Of a stretch of 25,814 nucleotides of DNA, positions 15,074-22,668 are shown in pieces (position 1 is the stretch's first letter; each line of letters begins with the position of its first letter). The notes under the pieces were generated by a model. That model was given only the letters and a program-made list of their open reading frames with translations, was not told the origin of the DNA and did no database searches. This DNA comes from JBGTBQ01 sp041749275 (GTDB lineage: Bacteria > Acidobacteriota > Blastocatellia > Pyrinomonadales > Pyrinomonadaceae), in contig JBGTBQ010000457.1 of the NCBI GenBank assembly GCA_041749275.1, forward strand, positions 1 to 25,814, in the 5' to 3' direction. The position numbers and the translations under genes are program-made.

Positions 15074-15163
15074 CGATCTTCCATTCGCCATCAACTTTCA
15101 GCAGCGACATGTAGTCGGTGAATTTTACTTCCGGGTAATCGAGGACGAGTTTCGCCACCGCTC
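15061..15163 (-). pseudogene. Fragment of an NTF2-like/lumazine-binding-like gene, likely attachment-site target
   Basis: Read on the minus strand, the segment gives a frame with VAKLVLDYPEVKFTDYMSLL followed by KVDGEWKIVNKIF. This matches the C-terminal part of small SnoaL/NTF2-like proteins of the putative lumazine-binding type. The frame breaks on the left where the recombinase coding begins (about 15061-15075) and on the right at a palindromic repeat (15163). Both ends of the gene are thus missing here. The loss at the recombinase side is what site-specific integration into this gene would leave; the other part would be at the far island end, outside the window. Confidence 0.6.
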
Positions 15164-15227
15164 GCTCCGACGGAGCTTGATGATAATTGGTCATGCCGGG
15201 CTACAAACATTTCGCTCCGACGGAGCT
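15163..15227. repeat. Two REP-like palindromes at the 3' side of the first TonB receptor
   Basis: CGCTCCGACGGAGCT occurs at 15163-15177 and again at 15213-15227, the second within a longer unit starting CTACAAACATTTCG at 15201. The core GCTCC-GAC-GGAGC style palindrome and the CTACAAACATT flank recur at 18482-18631, so they are copies of one dispersed family. The second unit lies 16 bases beyond the receptor stop codon. Confidence 0.75.
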
Positions 15228-15242
15228 AACTTCTCAAACAGC

Positions 15243-18200
15243 TCAGAACAGCAGCTTCGCGCCGAACTGCAAGTGGCGCGGGTCGCGCGCCGAGGTAATG
15301 CGCCCGAACGTCGGCGAGCCGAAGAAGTTGTCCGGCAGGTTGAAGTTCGGATGGTTGAAGAGGTTGAAGACCTCCGCGCGCAGTTGCAGGTTCAGGCGTT
15401 CGTTGAGCGCCGTGTTCTTGATGAGCGAGGCGTTGACGTTGTGGTAGCCCGGCCCTTCGAGGATGTTGCGGCCCGCGTTGCCGAAGGCGCCGGGCGCGGG
15501 GAAGGCAAAGGCCGAAGGATTGAACCAGCGGTCGGGAGTGCGGTTCGAGAGCGCGGGATTACCGACGAGGTTCGGGCGGTCGTTCGCGCCGAAACCCAGA
15601 GACGAGCGGCCCGTGCCGCTGTTGTCAATCTCCTGCAAGAGCGCGACCGTGAAAGGCCGTCCCGTCTGCGCCGTCACGATGCCGAACGTCTGCCAGCCGC
15701 TCAGGAAAGAAGAGAGCAGGCCGCGGTCAGCGAGGTACGTGCGTCCTTTACCGAACGGCAGGTCGTAGGAGTAGCTCACGGACAGCCGATGCTTTACGTC
15801 GAAGTTCGACCGCCCGCGCTCGGCCCGGAGATTGTGGCTGTCCTGTGGGAAGTTCGGGTCGCCCGCGCTCGTAAAGAAGTTCGAGGCGTCGTCAATGGAC
15901 TTCGACCACGTGTAAGAGGCGAGGAGCGCAAGGCCAAAGTCGAGCCGTTGCTGCAAGCGCGCCTGCAAACTGTGGTAGGTGGAACTCGCGCGCGATTCGA
16001 GGAGCGTGATGTCATCGAAGCCGGCGATGGGGCGCGGCGTGAAGGGCAGCCCCGGCGGCAGCACCGAAGGGCGCGGCTGGTTGATGTCGCGCGCCGACAG
16101 GAGCTTCGTGCCCTTCGAGCCGACGTAAGCGACTTCGAGCACGCGGCTGCGGCCCAACTGCCGCTGCACGTTCGCGCTCCAGTGCTGCATGTACGGCGTC
16201 CGCAGGTCGCGCTGGATTGCCAGAGCGGAATCCGGCAGCGCGAGCGGGAAGAAGGACGGGAACGGGTTGTCGAGCGTCAAGGGCAGGAACGGGCCGAGCG
16301 AGAAGAAGAGGTTGAAGTCGAAGTAAGGCTTGTTGAAGTAGAGCGCCTCGCCCGGCGCGAGCGGCGACTGGTCGTAGTAGACGCCGTAGCCCGCGCGCAA
16401 GACCGTCTCCCCTTCATCACCGAGCGTGTAGGCGATTCCGACGCGCGGCGCGAAGTTGTTTTTGTCCGGCTCGTAGCCGCTGCGCGGAACATTGTTCGTG
16501 CCGACGGCGACGAGCGAGCGCGTCGCGGGGTCGAAAATGTTCGCGCGGTCAAAGGCGTCAACGGCGGGCGAGTTGTATTCGTAGCGCAGCCCGGCGGTCA
16601 GGGTCAGGCGCGGCGTGACGCGCCAGCTATCGTTGAAGAAAAAGTTATAGCTCTCCGTCCGCAGGTGTTGATGATTGTCCACGCGCGCGCCGCCCGACAG
16701 AAGCGGTGCGCCGAGCAGGAGGTCGCCGAGCGCGTTGAAAGTGACCTGCCCGAACGGCGAGAACTGGATGCGCCCGCGCGACTCCACATCGCGGAAGCCG
16801 TTCTGCTGGTTGACGCGCACATCGCCGCCGAACTTGAACAGATGTTGACCGCGTGTGTAGGTCGCCGTGTCGAGCAGTTGGAAAGTGTTCGTCACGCTGT
16901 TCTGCGGGTTGTTGCCCTCGTGGCCGAGCGGCGAAAAGCCCGTGATGGTGATAAAGCTCAAACCGAAGTCGCGCGGGTTCGTCGTGAGGTCTGGCAGACC
17001 GACGGCGCGGTTGATGCTCGTGCCCGCGTTCTCCTGAGTGACGGCTATCGCCACGCGGTTGAAGGCGATGCGCGCGTCGTTGACGAAGCGCGGCGAGAAG
17101 ACGTGCGTCTCGCTTATCATCGCGTTCTGGCTGCGGCGGCGCACGTCGTTGCCGTAGCCGGGCACGGCGGAGAACGAAGGCCCGGCGAACGGCTCGAACA
17201 GGTCGCGGTCGCCGAAGCTGTAACGGAAGGCGAGCGAGGAGCGTTCGTTCAGGACGTGATCCACGCGCGCGTCGAAACTGTCGTTGCGGTCGCGCTGCGT
17301 GGGCGACGAGACGAAGTTGGCGAAGGGCGTCGCGCGGTTCGGCGCGGGATAGAGCGCGGCGAGACGGCGACCGATGGCGTTGATGCGTCCCAGCGGAATC
17401 ACGCCGCCGGGGAAAGGCTGGCCCGTGAACGGGTCAATGGGCACGCCGAAGAGGCTCCGCGAAAAGTCGCCCGCGCGTTCGGCGAGCGTCGGGACGTTCG
17501 CCACGCGCGTGATGCCCTCGCGCGAGCGCGTGCCTTCGTAGTCGGCGAAGAAGAACGTTTTGTCTTTTCTGATGGGGCCGCCAATGCTCCCGCCGAACTG
17601 ATTGCGGATGTACTTCGGCGCAGGCTCCGAGGCTGGCGCGAAGAAGTTTTTGGCGTCGAGCGCGCCGTTGCGATGGAACTCGTACAAGCTCCCGTGCCAA
17701 TCGTTCGAGCCGGATTTTAAGACGACGTTGACCTGCGCCCCAGCGCTCCGACCGAACGCGGCGTCATACGTCGAGGTCAGCATCTCGAACTCGCGGATGG
17801 CGTCCACGGGCGGGCGCACGCCGAAGGTGTTGAGCTTCGGATCAACGTTATAGACGCCATCGAGCAGGAAATTATTCGAGTCCTCACGCGCGCCGTTCAC
17901 GCTGAACGCGAAGTCGCCGCGCACCGACCCGGCGGAGCCTTGCGCGTTCGGCACGGCTCCGGGCACGAGCAGACTCAACTCGAAGAAGTTCCGCCCGTCG
18001 AGCGGCAAGCCCTCGACCTGCCGGTTTTCAATGACCGTGCCGAGCGAAGCAGAGTCTTTTTTCAGCGCGGCCTCGTTCGCCGAGTTTATGTCAACTATAT
18101 GTTGGCCGGAACTAACTTCAAGCGGAACGTTCACCCTGCGCTCCTGATTAACCAGCAGAGTAACCGTCTCCGAGAACGCGGCGAAGTTTGTCGCCGCCAC

Positions 18201-18449
18201 CTCAAGCCGGTAAGAGCCGGGCGGGAGTGACGAGATGGCGAATTCTCCTTCCTCGCCACTTCTCACTTCGCGCGTTTCGTTCGTCTCAGTATTAATGAGT
18301 TTGACGGCGGCTCCGGGGATAACGGCTTTATTTGGATCGGTGACCGTACCGCGAATCGTGCCGCGATGCGTCTGCGCGACGACCGGCGAGACGGACGAGA
18401 CGAAGAGCAGGGCCAGCAGGACGAGGGCCGCGGGGAAAGTTGATTTCAC
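15243..18449 (-). CDS. Oar-like TonB-dependent receptor with carboxypeptidase-regulatory-like domain
   Basis: The product is 1,068 residues. A signal peptide (AALVLLALLFVSSVSPVVAQ) is followed by a carboxypeptidase-regulatory-like Ig fold (GTIRGTVTDPNKAVIPGAAV to about residue 115), a plug domain (VEGLPLDGRNFFELSLLVPG) and a long beta-barrel ending in the outer-membrane C-terminal Phe (FGAKLLF). Motifs shared with Oar proteins include WHGSLYEFHRN and RNQFGGSIGGPI. Such receptors import large or bulky ligands across the outer membrane with TonB energy; the ligand here is unknown. The start is GTG 18449 with AGGGAG 8 bases upstream. It is divergent from a second receptor at 18905. A large antisense frame of 847 codons is a composition artefact. 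Confidence 0.93.
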   Translation of the reverse strand: MKSTFPAALVLLALLFVSSVSPVVAQTHRGTIRGTVTDPNKAVIPGAAVKLINTETNETREVRSGEEGEFAISSLPPGSYRLEVAATNFAAFSETVTLLVNQERRVNVPLEVSSGQHIVDINSANEAALKKDSASLGTVIENRQVEGLPLDGRNFFELSLLVPGAVPNAQGSAGSVRGDFAFSVNGAREDSNNFLLDGVYNVDPKLNTFGVRPPVDAIREFEMLTSTYDAAFGRSAGAQVNVVLKSGSNDWHGSLYEFHRNGALDAKNFFAPASEPAPKYIRNQFGGSIGGPIRKDKTFFFADYEGTRSREGITRVANVPTLAERAGDFSRSLFGVPIDPFTGQPFPGGVIPLGRINAIGRRLAALYPAPNRATPFANFVSSPTQRDRNDSFDARVDHVLNERSSLAFRYSFGDRDLFEPFAGPSFSAVPGYGNDVRRRSQNAMISETHVFSPRFVNDARIAFNRVAIAVTQENAGTSINRAVGLPDLTTNPRDFGLSFITITGFSPLGHEGNNPQNSVTNTFQLLDTATYTRGQHLFKFGGDVRVNQQNGFRDVESRGRIQFSPFGQVTFNALGDLLLGAPLLSGGARVDNHQHLRTESYNFFFNDSWRVTPRLTLTAGLRYEYNSPAVDAFDRANIFDPATRSLVAVGTNNVPRSGYEPDKNNFAPRVGIAYTLGDEGETVLRAGYGVYYDQSPLAPGEALYFNKPYFDFNLFFSLGPFLPLTLDNPFPSFFPLALPDSALAIQRDLRTPYMQHWSANVQRQLGRSRVLEVAYVGSKGTKLLSARDINQPRPSVLPPGLPFTPRPIAGFDDITLLESRASSTYHSLQARLQQRLDFGLALLASYTWSKSIDDASNFFTSAGDPNFPQDSHNLRAERGRSNFDVKHRLSVSYSYDLPFGKGRTYLADRGLLSSFLSGWQTFGIVTAQTGRPFTVALLQEIDNSGTGRSSLGFGANDRPNLVGNPALSNRTPDRWFNPSAFAFPAPGAFGNAGRNILEGPGYHNVNASLIKNTALNERLNLQLRAEVFNLFNHPNFNLPDNFFGSPTFGRITSARDPRHLQFGAKLLF

Positions 18450-18481
18450 GATGTGTTCTCCCTGAAAGCGTGCTCAGAATT

Positions 18482-18631
18482 AGCTCCGGAGGAGCGAAAT
18501 GTTTGTAGATGGTGACCACCTTTTGCATCACCAACTCCGGAGGAGCGGAATGTCAAACATTTCGCTCCTCCGGAGCTTTGAGAGCAAGCAAAAGCTCTCG
18601 TTGCTACAAACATTCCGCGCCTAACGGCGCT
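18482..18631. repeat. Cluster of REP-like palindromes between the two receptors
   Basis: Four related units occur. AGCTCCGGAGGAGCGAAATG begins the one at 18482-18508 (ending TTTGTAG). One starts at 18533 (CTCCGGAGGAGCGGAATGT). The inverted one at 18554-18577 (CAAACATTTCGCTCCTCCGG) forms a hairpin of about 19 bp with the previous unit. A diverged one is at 18604-18631 (CTACAAACATTCCGCGCC). A separate small stem GAGAGC/GCTCTC lies at 18580-18599. The same family flanks the other end of the receptor gene at 15163-15227. They lie in the leader or promoter region of the leftward receptor and could affect mRNA ends. Confidence 0.75.
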
Positions 18632-18904
18632 GGTTTGTCATTCACTGAATTGCCGAGCACATTCTCCAAAAAATATTAAGGCGTGCGGTGACTAAAACGC
18701 TCGCGGCCTTCGGTTTGTTTCGGCAAGCGTGATTATGAACCAACCCATGAGAGTTGTTGTAAACAAGCTGTAAAAGAACCGCGCGAGCTGTCAAAGGTTT
18801 GTAAAAGCGGGCGGCTCTCCTACGTAAACCATGTAACCGCCTGTTAGAATGCACGGCATCCAAAGGCTGAGGCAAGTCCGCAACACGGAGCAATAAGAAT
18901 CAAC
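18632..18904. other. Upstream region of the second TonB receptor
   Basis: This is a 273-bp noncoding stretch. The best promoter-like element is an extended -10, TGTTAGAAT (18842-18850), about 55 bases before ATG 18905, but no matching TTGACA-like -35 box is present at the right spacing. A GGAG lies about 16 bases before the start. No RNA gene or operator symmetry was recognised. Confidence 0.35.
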
Positions 18905-21900
18905 ATGCGTCATCGCTTTTCATCCCCGCTCACTTTCCGCAAGTGGGTTTTCTGTCTCGCGGCGCTCGTCCTCTGCATGTCCGCCGCCGCCCACGCGCAG
19001 ACGACCAGCACGCTCACCGGCGCGGTGCGCGACGCAAACGGCGCGGTCGTCGCGGGCGTCGCGGTGACGGCCAAAAGCCTTGAGACCGGACTCGCCCGCG
19101 TCGTCACGAGCGACGGCGAGGGGCGGTACACCTTTCCGGGGCTGTCGGTCGGCGCCTACGAAGTGCGCGCGAAGAAGGACGGTTTTCGTGATTACATCTC
19201 CGACCGCGTGAATCTGACGGTCAACGAGACGGCAACGCTCGACATCGGCTTGCAGGTGAAGAGCCTCGAAGAAGAGGCCGTCACCGTCACGGACGACGCC
19301 GCGCTCGTCAACACGCAGACGCCGGAGTTGAGCTACCTCGTCGGCGAGCGCCTGATCCGCGATCTGCCGCTGAACGGCAGGAACTACACCGATCTGGCGC
19401 TCTTGCAGCCCGGCGTCGTCGCCTTCCCGCACCGCGACGGCGGCTCGGTCGTCGCGCACGGCACCGGCATCAGCATCAACGGGCAAGACCCGCGCTCGAA
19501 CGTCTATCTTTTGGACGGCACGCCGCAAAACGATTTCACGAACGGCCCGGCGGGGAGCGCCGCCGGCACTTCTTTAGGCATCGAGAGCATCCGCGAGTTT
19601 CGCGTCGAGACGAACGCCTACAGCGCCGAGTTTGGCCGCAACTCCGGCGGGCAGATCAACGCCGTCACCAAGTCCGGCACGAACCAGTTCCACGGCTCGC
19701 TCTATGAGTTCCACCGCAACGACAACCTCGACGCGCGCAACTTCTTCGACGGAGCGGAAAAGCCTGAATTCAAACGCAACCAGTTCGGCGGGAGCTTCGG
19801 CGGCCCCATCACGCGGGACAAGCTCTTCTTCTTCTTCGGCTACGAATCACTGCGCGAGAATCTCGGCAGGACGATTCAGACCGTCGTTCCCGACCTCAAC
19901 GCGCGGCAGGGCATCCTCCCCGGTCGCCCCGTCGTCACGGTCAGCCCCGTCATTCGTCCCTACCTCGACGAGTTCCCTTTGCCGAACGGCGCGAACCTCG
20001 GCGGCGGTCTCGCGGCCTACAGCTTCGGCTTCGCCCAGCAACTCCGCCAGCACTTCGTTCAGGGGCGGATTGATTACAACCGCAGCGACCGGCACCAGTT
20101 CTTCGGGCGCTACACGTTCGACGACGCCGACCAGTTTTTGCCGACCGACTTCCCACAGTTCCCGCGCACGTTCCTGTCGCGCAACCAGTTCTTCACGGGC
20201 GAGTACCGGCAGACCGCCTCGGCCTCGACCTTAAACACCTTTCGCTTGAGCTTCAGCCGCACGCGCATCGGGCAGAGCGTCGAGTCAAACGTCTCACAAG
20301 GCTTAACGCCCTTCACGCCGGGCGAAGACCGGATCGGGAGCATTGACATCGCCGGCATCCCGCGCTTCGGCACGCAGTCGTCCGCCGACCTCAGCCTCGT
20401 GCAGAACGTTTTGGGCGGCGAATACGGGATGGTGCACAGCCGCGGTCGTCACCTTATCAAGGTGGGCGCGCTCGCCGAGCGCTACCAAGACAACATGTTC
20501 AACCCGACCTTCAGCCTCGGGCTGTTCACCTTCGCCAACCTCGAAAACTTTCTCACGAACCGGGCGCAACGCTTCATCGGCATCACGCCCGGCGGCGCGC
20601 TCGACCGCTACTGGCGCTACACCCTGTTCGGCTTCTACGCGCAGGATACCTACCGCGCGCACTCGCGCCTGAGCCTGACCGCCGGCGTGCGTTACGAGTT
20701 TACGACGATGCCCGTGGACATCAACGGGCGCGACTCGGCTTTACCTAATTTGAGCGACCGCGCGCCCACGCCGGGACCGCTTTACGAAAACCCTTCGCTC
20801 AAAAACATCTCTCCGCGCGTCGGCTTCGCGTGGGACATGTTCGGCGACGGCAAAACTTCTTTGCGCGGCGGCTACGGCATTTACTACAACACGAACAACC
20901 AACAGAATTTGATCGTCACCGTCACGAACCCGCCCGCGACGCCCCGCCCCGTCGTCGCCAATCCGGCGTTCCCGGTGCCGAACTTCAACGGCTCGCTCTC
21001 GATCCGCCCCGTCCAGTTCGACCTCGACAACCCGTACCTCAACGTCTACAACCTGAGCCTCCAGCGCGAGCTGTGGTTCGATACGGTCGTCACCGTCGGC
21101 TACGCCGGCTCACGCGGCATACACCTCTTGCGGAGCAGCGACGTGAATATCCCGACGCCCGTCATCCGCGCCGACGGCACGCCCTTCTGGGCAGCGGGAC
21201 TCCCGCGACCGAACACGGCCTTCACCACCATCGAGTTGAAATCTTCGGACGGAAACTCGTGGTACAACGCGCTCGTCTTCGAGGTGCGGAAGCGCTTCAG
21301 TCAGGGCTTCACGGCGCAGTCTTCGTACACTTTCTCGCGCAACATTGACACGACGCAGGCTTCGACCTTCTTCTCCGACGCGACGAACGGGACGACCTCG
21401 GCCTTTCCCGAATTCCCCGGCCTCAACTACAACAAGGGGCTGGCCGACTATCACGCCAAGCACAACCTCGTCGTCAACTTCACGTGGGCGCTCCCCTTCG
21501 CGCGCGGCATGGATGGTCTCGGCGGCACGCTCCTCGACGGCTGGCAACTCGCCGGCATCGGGCAGGCGCGCAGCGGGAATCCCCTGACCGTCTTCATACA
21601 GGCCAATCGCTCGCGCTCGCTCTGGTCGCCCTCCATCGGCCCCGGCATCGGCTTCGACCGCCCGAACATAGCGCCGGGCCGAACTTACGACAGCGCCGTC
21701 ACCGGCAACCCGGATCAGTATTTCGACCCGACCGCCTTCGTCCTTCAGCCCGAAGGCACGCTCGGCAACATCGGACGCGGCGCTTTCATCGGCCCGAACC
21801 TGCGAACCTTCGACCTCTCGGCGGTCAAGAGTAACCCGCTGCCCTTCCTCGGCGAGAGCACGCTCTTACAGCTTCGCGTCGAGGCGTTCAACCTTTTCAA

Positions 21901-22015
21901 TCGCGCCAACTTCGCGCCGCCCGAACTGCGTGCATTCACTCCTTCGTTCGGGCGCATCCGCTCGACCGTCACCTCCTCTCGACAGCTTCAGTTGGGGGTG
22001 CGGCTAACATTCTGA
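18905..22015 (+). CDS. Oar-like TonB-dependent receptor with carboxypeptidase-regulatory-like domain, second copy
   Basis: The product is 1,036 residues. Its signal peptide (FCLAALVLCMSAAAHAQ) precedes a regulatory-like domain (TLTGAVRDANGAVVAGVAVT), a plug (LIRDLPLNGRNYTDLALLQPG), shared barrel motifs (FHGSLYEFHRNDNLDARNFF and RNQFGGSFGGPI) and the final Phe of LGVRLTF. It has the same architecture as the divergent receptor at 15243-18449 and similar motif spacing, but differs widely in sequence, so the two are paralogues rather than a recent duplicate. It probably transports a different ligand. No partner surface lipoprotein (SusD-like) is adjacent. Confidence 0.93.
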   Translation: MRHRFSSPLTFRKWVFCLAALVLCMSAAAHAQTTSTLTGAVRDANGAVVAGVAVTAKSLETGLARVVTSDGEGRYTFPGLSVGAYEVRAKKDGFRDYISDRVNLTVNETATLDIGLQVKSLEEEAVTVTDDAALVNTQTPELSYLVGERLIRDLPLNGRNYTDLALLQPGVVAFPHRDGGSVVAHGTGISINGQDPRSNVYLLDGTPQNDFTNGPAGSAAGTSLGIESIREFRVETNAYSAEFGRNSGGQINAVTKSGTNQFHGSLYEFHRNDNLDARNFFDGAEKPEFKRNQFGGSFGGPITRDKLFFFFGYESLRENLGRTIQTVVPDLNARQGILPGRPVVTVSPVIRPYLDEFPLPNGANLGGGLAAYSFGFAQQLRQHFVQGRIDYNRSDRHQFFGRYTFDDADQFLPTDFPQFPRTFLSRNQFFTGEYRQTASASTLNTFRLSFSRTRIGQSVESNVSQGLTPFTPGEDRIGSIDIAGIPRFGTQSSADLSLVQNVLGGEYGMVHSRGRHLIKVGALAERYQDNMFNPTFSLGLFTFANLENFLTNRAQRFIGITPGGALDRYWRYTLFGFYAQDTYRAHSRLSLTAGVRYEFTTMPVDINGRDSALPNLSDRAPTPGPLYENPSLKNISPRVGFAWDMFGDGKTSLRGGYGIYYNTNNQQNLIVTVTNPPATPRPVVANPAFPVPNFNGSLSIRPVQFDLDNPYLNVYNLSLQRELWFDTVVTVGYAGSRGIHLLRSSDVNIPTPVIRADGTPFWAAGLPRPNTAFTTIELKSSDGNSWYNALVFEVRKRFSQGFTAQSSYTFSRNIDTTQASTFFSDATNGTTSAFPEFPGLNYNKGLADYHAKHNLVVNFTWALPFARGMDGLGGTLLDGWQLAGIGQARSGNPLTVFIQANRSRSLWSPSIGPGIGFDRPNIAPGRTYDSAVTGNPDQYFDPTAFVLQPEGTLGNIGRGAFIGPNLRTFDLSAVKSNPLPFLGESTLLQLRVEAFNLFNRANFAPPELRAFTPSFGRIRSTVTSSRQLQLGVRLTF

Positions 22016-22016
22016 G

Positions 22017-22099
22017 AAGTCAGAAGTCAGAACGCAGAAGTCAGAATAAAAACAACCGACGTGTCTTTCTTCCGACTTCTGCGTTCTGACTTCTGACTT
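22017..22099. terminator. Long inverted repeat, 30-bp stem with one mismatch
   Basis: The arm 22017-22046 pairs with 22070-22099 at 29 of 30 positions around a 23-base loop. The arms are built from repeats of AGAAGTCAG. The structure starts one base after the receptor stop codon and ends 11 bases before the next ATG. It has no perfect T tract, so it could be a terminator-like or mRNA-stabilising hairpin, or a dispersed repeat common in the genome. Confidence 0.65.
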
Positions 22100-22110
22100 A
22101 TGAGGTCTTC

Positions 22111-22563
22111 ATGCTCTGGATCATCTTCGCCATCGGCGCGGCGCTCGCGTGGGGGCTGTACGGGCCGGTTCTGCATCAGGGACAAGTGCAGCTCGGCAAC
22201 CCTTTGCGCGCACTGTTGTGCGTCGGCGCGGCTTATTTTTTGATCGGCGTGCTGGTGCCGGTGGTGGGTCTCTCAACGGGAGAGGGCGTCGCGGCTGGCT
22301 TTACGACAAGAGGCGCGACCGCCGCGACCATCGGCGGCGCGTTAGGCGCCGTCGGCGCGGTCTGCATCATCTTCGCGTTCAAATCGGGGGGGCTGCCGAC
22401 CTACGTGATGCCGCTCGTCTTCGCGGGCGCGCCGCTCGTCAACGTGCTCTTCTCGATGTGGCTCCACCCGCCAAAGACCGCGCCCAACCCGCTCCTCTAC
22501 CTCGGCTTCGTGCTCGCCGCTTTTGGCGCGGGGATGGTGCTCTACTTCAAGCCGCAGTCGTAA
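22111..22563 (+). CDS. Small multi-pass membrane protein, EamA/DMT-like
   Basis: The product is 150 residues with about five hydrophobic segments (roughly 2-20, 33-57, 70-92, 96-115 and 125-146). The first segment has LAWGLYGPVLH; a later one has GGLPTYVMPLVFAGAPLVNV, as in half-size drug/metabolite transporter (EamA-like) proteins. GAGG lies 8 bases before ATG 22111. Such short proteins often work as dimers. The substrate is unknown, and no operon partner is evident because hairpins flank the gene on both sides. Confidence 0.75.
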   Translation: MLWIIFAIGAALAWGLYGPVLHQGQVQLGNPLRALLCVGAAYFLIGVLVPVVGLSTGEGVAAGFTTRGATAATIGGALGAVGAVCIIFAFKSGGLPTYVMPLVFAGAPLVNVLFSMWLHPPKTAPNPLLYLGFVLAAFGAGMVLYFKPQS

Positions 22564-22566
22564 GCA

Positions 22567-22668
22567 GGGATGAAGGATGAGGGATGAGGGATGAAGCGGA
22601 AACCACTCAACCGGCGTTGAGCGTTTTCTTATTCATCCCTCATCCCTCATCCTTCATCCCTTTTTTTT
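22567..22668. terminator. Perfect 29-bp inverted repeat with inner hairpin and T8, two-way terminator
   Basis: Arm 22567-22595 (repeats of GGATGAGG/GATGAA type) pairs perfectly with 22632-22660 over 29 bases. Inside the loop lies a second stem CTCAAC (22606-22611) / GTTGAG (22616-22621). TTTTTTTT follows at 22661-22668 on the plus strand. It sits between the convergent genes at 22111 and 22654. The stop codon of the leftward gene (22654-22656) lies inside the right arm, so the structure would form in both mRNAs. Confidence 0.85.

Noticed and set aside
15177..17720. 847-codon plus-strand open frame
   Set aside because: It lies entirely antisense to the first TonB receptor, its product is an Arg/Val/Glu-rich string without any domain, and it results from GC-rich codon periodicity.
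22016..22665. Possible CRISPR-like short repeats
   Set aside because: The repeated words are within hairpin arms, with no regular unique spacers and no cas genes nearby.
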